Source: JAFECT01 sp035551675 (GTDB lineage: Bacteria; Pseudomonadota; Alphaproteobacteria; Caulobacterales; Caulobacteraceae). From it: a stretch of DNA of 64,000 bases. The stretch lies in assembly GCA_035551675.1 (NCBI GenBank), contig DASZMV010000039.1, positions 4,230 to 68,229 on the forward strand, written 5' to 3'. The position numbers and the translations under genes are program-made. Numbering within the stretch: position 1 is the first letter of the stretch; each line of letters starts with the position of its first letter. The notes beneath the pieces were generated by a model. It was not told the DNA's origin and made no database searches. It was given only the letters and a program-made list of their open reading frames with translations. Positions 60,906-64,000 of the stretch are shown piece after piece.

Positions 60906-63869
60906 ATGGCGGACGACGCCGGCCGGCTGAACCAGGTGTTTCAGGAAACCTCCTTCCTCTACGGCGGCAACGCCGCCTTCATCGAGGACCTGCACGAGCG
61001 CTGGGCCAAGGACCCCAATTCCGTCAGCCCCGCCTGGCGCGCTTTTTTCGAGCAGCTGAAGGATAGCGCCGACCAGGTGAAACAGTCGGCCCAGGCGGGA
61101 AGCTGGGGCCGCGAGCCGCAGGTCCACCGCACCGAGGAACTGTCCGCGCTCGACGGCCAATGGGACGAGGGCGAGATCGTCAAGCCGGCCAAGGTGGCCG
61201 CCGCGATCCAGCAGAAGTCGCCCGAGGCCTCCACCGCCGACATCCGCGCCGCCGCCCACGATTCCATCCGCGCGCTGATGCTGATCCGCACCTTCCGGAT
61301 TCGCGGTCACCTGCAGGCCGACCTCGATCCGCTCGGCATCGCGCCGCCGATCGCCAACCGCGAGCTGACGCCGGAATTCTACGGTTTCGGTCCCCAGGAC
61401 ATGGATCGGCCGATCTATATCGACGGCGTGCTCGGCCTCGAATACGCGAGCATTCGCGAAATCCTCCAGATCGTACGGCGCACCTACTGCGGCCATGTCG
61501 GCGTGCAGTACATGCATATCGCCGAGCCCGACGAGAAGCGCTGGATTCAGGAGCGCATGGAGGGCCGCGACAAGGAGATCACCTTCTCGAAAGAGGGCAA
61601 GATCTCGATCCTGAAGAAGCTGATCGAGGCCGAGGGCTTCGAGCGGTTCCTGCACAAGCGTTTCCCCGGCACCAAGCGCTTCGGCCTCGACGGCGGCGAG
61701 GCCACGGTTCCGGCGCTGGAACAGGTGATCAAGCGCGGCGGCGCCATGGGCGTGAGCGAGATCGCGCTCGGCATGAGCCACCGCGGACGTCTGAACGTGC
61801 TGGCCGCGGTGATGGGCAAGCCCTATCGCGCCATCTTCCACGAGTTCCAGGGCGGATCGTCGGTGCCGTCCGACATCGAAGGCTCCGGCGATGTGAAGTA
61901 TCACATGGGCGCCTCGTCCGACCGCGCCTTCGACGGCAAGTCGGTGCACCTGTCGCTGACCGCCAACCCCTCGCACCTGGAGATCGTCGACCCGGTGGTG
62001 CTGGGCAAGGCGCGCGCGAAACAGTCGTTCGTGCTGCGCGCGGCGCCGGCGGCGGGACGCGAGGGCGTCATGCCGCTGTTGATCCACGGCGACGCGGCGT
62101 TCGCGGGCCAGGGCGTGGTGGCCGAGTGTTTCAGCCTGATGGGACTGAAGGGCTATCGCACCGGCGGCGCCTTGCACTTCGTGGTCAACAACCAGATCGG
62201 TTTCACCACCTCACCGAACAACTCGCGCTCGTCGCCCTATCCATCGGACGTGGCGCTGATGGTGCAGGCGCCGATCCTGCACGTGAACGGAGACGATCCC
62301 GAGGCGGTGGTGTTCGCGACGCGCGTCGCAGTCGAGTTCCGCCAGACCTTCGGCAAGGACGCGGTGGTGGACATGTTCTGCTATCGCCGTTTCGGCCACA
62401 ACGAAGGCGACGACCCGACCTTCACCCAGCCGATCATGTACGCGAAGATCAAGGACCTGCCGTCCACGCGTGAGATCTACGCGACCCGCCTGGTCAGCGA
62501 AGGCGTGGCGACCCAGGCCGAGGTCGACGCCTGGGTCTCAGACTTCGATAAGTTTCTCGACGCGGAGTTCGAGGCCGGCAAGACCTGGGAAGCCAACAAG
62601 GCCGACTGGCTCGACGGCAAGTGGACGGGCCTGGGCCTGCCCGAGGGCGACGACCGCCGCGGCGAGACCGCCGTGCCGGAGGCCAAGCTGCGCGACCTCG
62701 GCGCCAAGCTGACCACGATCCCCGACGGCGTGAACGCGCACCGCACCCTGCGCCGCGTCTACGACGGCCGCCGCGAGTCGATCGAGAAGGGCCAGGACAT
62801 CGACTGGGCGACGGCGGAGAGCCTCGCCTTCGGTTCGCTGGTCGACGACGGATTTCCGATCCGCCTGTCGGGCCAGGACAGCGTGCGCGGCACCTTCAGC
62901 CAGCGTCACTCGGCGATCATCGACCAGACCACCGAGGAGCGCTATTTCCCGCTGAACAATCTGCGCGCGGGCCAGGCGCCGTTCGAGGCGATCGATTCGT
63001 CGCTGTCGGAAGAGGCGGTGCTGGGCTTCGAATACGGCTATGCCGTCGCCGATCCCAATCCGCTGGTGTTGTGGGAGGCGCAGTTCGGCGACTTTGCCAA
63101 CGGCGCCCAGGTGGTGATCGACCAGTTCATCGCCGCGGGCGAGCGCAAGTGGCTGCGCATGTGCGGCCTGACGCTCTTGTTGCCGCACGGCTACGAAGGC
63201 CAAGGGCCGGAACATTCGTCGGCGCGGCTTGAGCGCTATCTGCAGCTCTGCGCCGAAGACAATATGCAGGTCGCCAACTGCACCACGCCGGCAAACTATT
63301 TCCACATCCTGCGCCGCCAGATTCACCGCGATTTCAGGAAGCCCCTGGTGCTGATGACGCCCAAGTCGCTGCTGCGTCACAAGAAGGCGGTGTCGAGCCT
63401 CGCGGACATGAGCGAGGGCTCGTCATTCCACCGCGTGCTGCACGACGACGCGCAGAGCCGGCCGGAAGTTTCGGGGATCGAGATCGTTGCCGACGACAAG
63501 ATCCGGCGCGTGGTCCTGTGTTCGGGCAAGGTCTATTACGACCTGTTGGACGCGCGCGAGAAGCGCAAGATCAACGATGTCTATCTGATGCGGCTGGAGC
63601 AGTTCTATCCGTGGCCGATGAAGTCGATGATCACAGAGCTCGGCCGCTTCAAGAACGCCGACCTCGTCTGGTGCCAGGAGGAGCCCAAGAACATGGGCGG
63701 CTGGACCTTCGTCGACCCGTGGCTGGAGCTGACCCTGGAGCGCACCGAGATGAAGGTGAAGCGCGCCCGCTATGCCGGCCGTCCGGCCTCGGCCTCGACC
63801 GCCTCGGGCCTGCTCAGCCGCCACCTGAAAGAACTCGAGACTTTCTTGGAAGAAGCGTTTGCCGCCTGA
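60906..63869 (+). CDS. sucA: 2-oxoglutarate dehydrogenase E1 component
   Basis: 987 residues of the ThDP-dependent E1. N-terminal LNQVFQETSFLYGGNAAFIEDLHERWAKDPNSV is the standard start; ThDP/ Mg region includes GMSHRGRLNVLAAVMGKPYRAIF and the GDAAFAGQG of the ThDP site, and the C-terminal transketolase-like half has LPHGYEGQGPEHSSARLERYLQL. It decarboxylates 2-oxoglutarate and transfers succinyl to E2. ATG at 60906 (a TTG at 60900 is unlikely). Confidence 0.97.
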   Translation: MADDAGRLNQVFQETSFLYGGNAAFIEDLHERWAKDPNSVSPAWRAFFEQLKDSADQVKQSAQAGSWGREPQVHRTEELSALDGQWDEGEIVKPAKVAAAIQQKSPEASTADIRAAAHDSIRALMLIRTFRIRGHLQADLDPLGIAPPIANRELTPEFYGFGPQDMDRPIYIDGVLGLEYASIREILQIVRRTYCGHVGVQYMHIAEPDEKRWIQERMEGRDKEITFSKEGKISILKKLIEAEGFERFLHKRFPGTKRFGLDGGEATVPALEQVIKRGGAMGVSEIALGMSHRGRLNVLAAVMGKPYRAIFHEFQGGSSVPSDIEGSGDVKYHMGASSDRAFDGKSVHLSLTANPSHLEIVDPVVLGKARAKQSFVLRAAPAAGREGVMPLLIHGDAAFAGQGVVAECFSLMGLKGYRTGGALHFVVNNQIGFTTSPNNSRSSPYPSDVALMVQAPILHVNGDDPEAVVFATRVAVEFRQTFGKDAVVDMFCYRRFGHNEGDDPTFTQPIMYAKIKDLPSTREIYATRLVSEGVATQAEVDAWVSDFDKFLDAEFEAGKTWEANKADWLDGKWTGLGLPEGDDRRGETAVPEAKLRDLGAKLTTIPDGVNAHRTLRRVYDGRRESIEKGQDIDWATAESLAFGSLVDDGFPIRLSGQDSVRGTFSQRHSAIIDQTTEERYFPLNNLRAGQAPFEAIDSSLSEEAVLGFEYGYAVADPNPLVLWEAQFGDFANGAQVVIDQFIAAGERKWLRMCGLTLLLPHGYEGQGPEHSSARLERYLQLCAEDNMQVANCTTPANYFHILRRQIHRDFRKPLVLMTPKSLLRHKKAVSSLADMSEGSSFHRVLHDDAQSRPEVSGIEIVADDKIRRVVLCSGKVYYDLLDAREKRKINDVYLMRLEQFYPWPMKSMITELGRFKNADLVWCQEEPKNMGGWTFVDPWLELTLERTEMKVKRARYAGRPASASTASGLLSRHLKELETFLEEAFAA

Positions 63870-63877
63870 TTCCGCTC

Positions 63878-63906
63878 ATCCCCGCGAAAGCCGCTTTCGC
63901 GGGGAT
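63878..63906. repeat. Perfect hairpin between sucA and sucB
   Basis: ATCCCCGCGAAAG and CTTTCGCGGGGAT form a perfect 13-bp stem with a CCG loop. The motif CATCCCCGCGAAAGC is a common alphaproteobacterial intergenic repeat. No T tract follows, so a terminator role is doubtful; it may stabilise the upstream transcript. Confidence 0.75.
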
Positions 63907-63954
63907 AAACGGTACTATTAAAACCCTGAAGACCCTCCCCGGAGCCCGACCCTC

Positions 63955-64000
63955 ATGGCCGACATCGTAACCCCCGCCCTCGGCGAGTCCGTGACGGAGG
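63955..64000 (+). CDS. sucB: 2-oxoglutarate dehydrogenase E2 component (partial)
   Basis: The window ends after 15 codons, MADIVTPALGESVTE, the usual N-terminus of the lipoyl domain of dihydrolipoyl succinyltransferase. It follows sucA by 85 nt. Confidence 0.9.
   Translation, partial: MADIVTPALGESVTE

Overview
The window is high-GC, densely coded chromosomal DNA of an alphaproteobacterium, most likely from Caulobacterales or a close relative. The evidence is the linked set chvI-chvG-hprK-EIIA(Man)-HPr with a short HPr kinase, the sucC/sucD/sucA/sucB order, a SahR-type operator ahead of ahcY, and several palindromic intergenic repeats of alphaproteobacterial type. I cannot name a genus. There is no phage, transposase, integrase or CRISPR array.

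Layout. 1-8.8 kb: 5'-truncated CHAT-domain gene; a coupled esterase / RNA phosphodiesterase / CoA-ester lyase run; small unknown proteins; YbjN-like protein; O-methyltransferase; purC; zapE. 9-15.9 kb: asd, rarD, TPR protein, serine hydrolase, pdxY, DUF805 protein, ahcY. 16-22.5 kb: kynU divergent from bioB, a response regulator, and the nitrogen/carbon-type PTS remnant with the ChvI/ChvG two-component system. 22.8-36.6 kb: a large unknown protein, TetR with TonB receptor, M16 peptidase, polA, a 0.5-kb repeat-bounded DUF559 nuclease unit, gloA, an orphan ABC ATPase. 36.8-41.8 kb: a tRNA-Arg followed by an AT-richer defence island (vsr, 5-cytosine methyltransferase, likely restriction endonuclease, two unrecognised flanking genes). 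41.8-57.9 kb: secreted peptidase and other envelope proteins, sortilin-like propeller, pterin dehydratase/SDR pair, tRNA-Ala, yggT, and a tandem amidohydrolase pair whose second member lacks the metal-binding HxH. 58-64 kb: TCA-cycle genes sucC, an unknown secreted protein, sucD, sucA and the start of sucB.

The most unusual material is intergenic. Five of the larger gaps (near 8.9, 44.4, 48.8, 50.2 and 57.0 kb) hold long inverted repeats; in the three clearest the arms are built of about 9-nt units (pattern NNCACGAAN) around GC-rich hairpins, and two of those have arms that differ by exactly one 9-nt unit. Separately, the DUF559 nuclease gene is enclosed by about 60-nt near-identical inverted repeats whose nuclease-free relative occurs 3 kb away, which suggests a minimal mobile or domesticated nuclease element. 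All functional assignments rest on reading motifs by eye; no database search was run.
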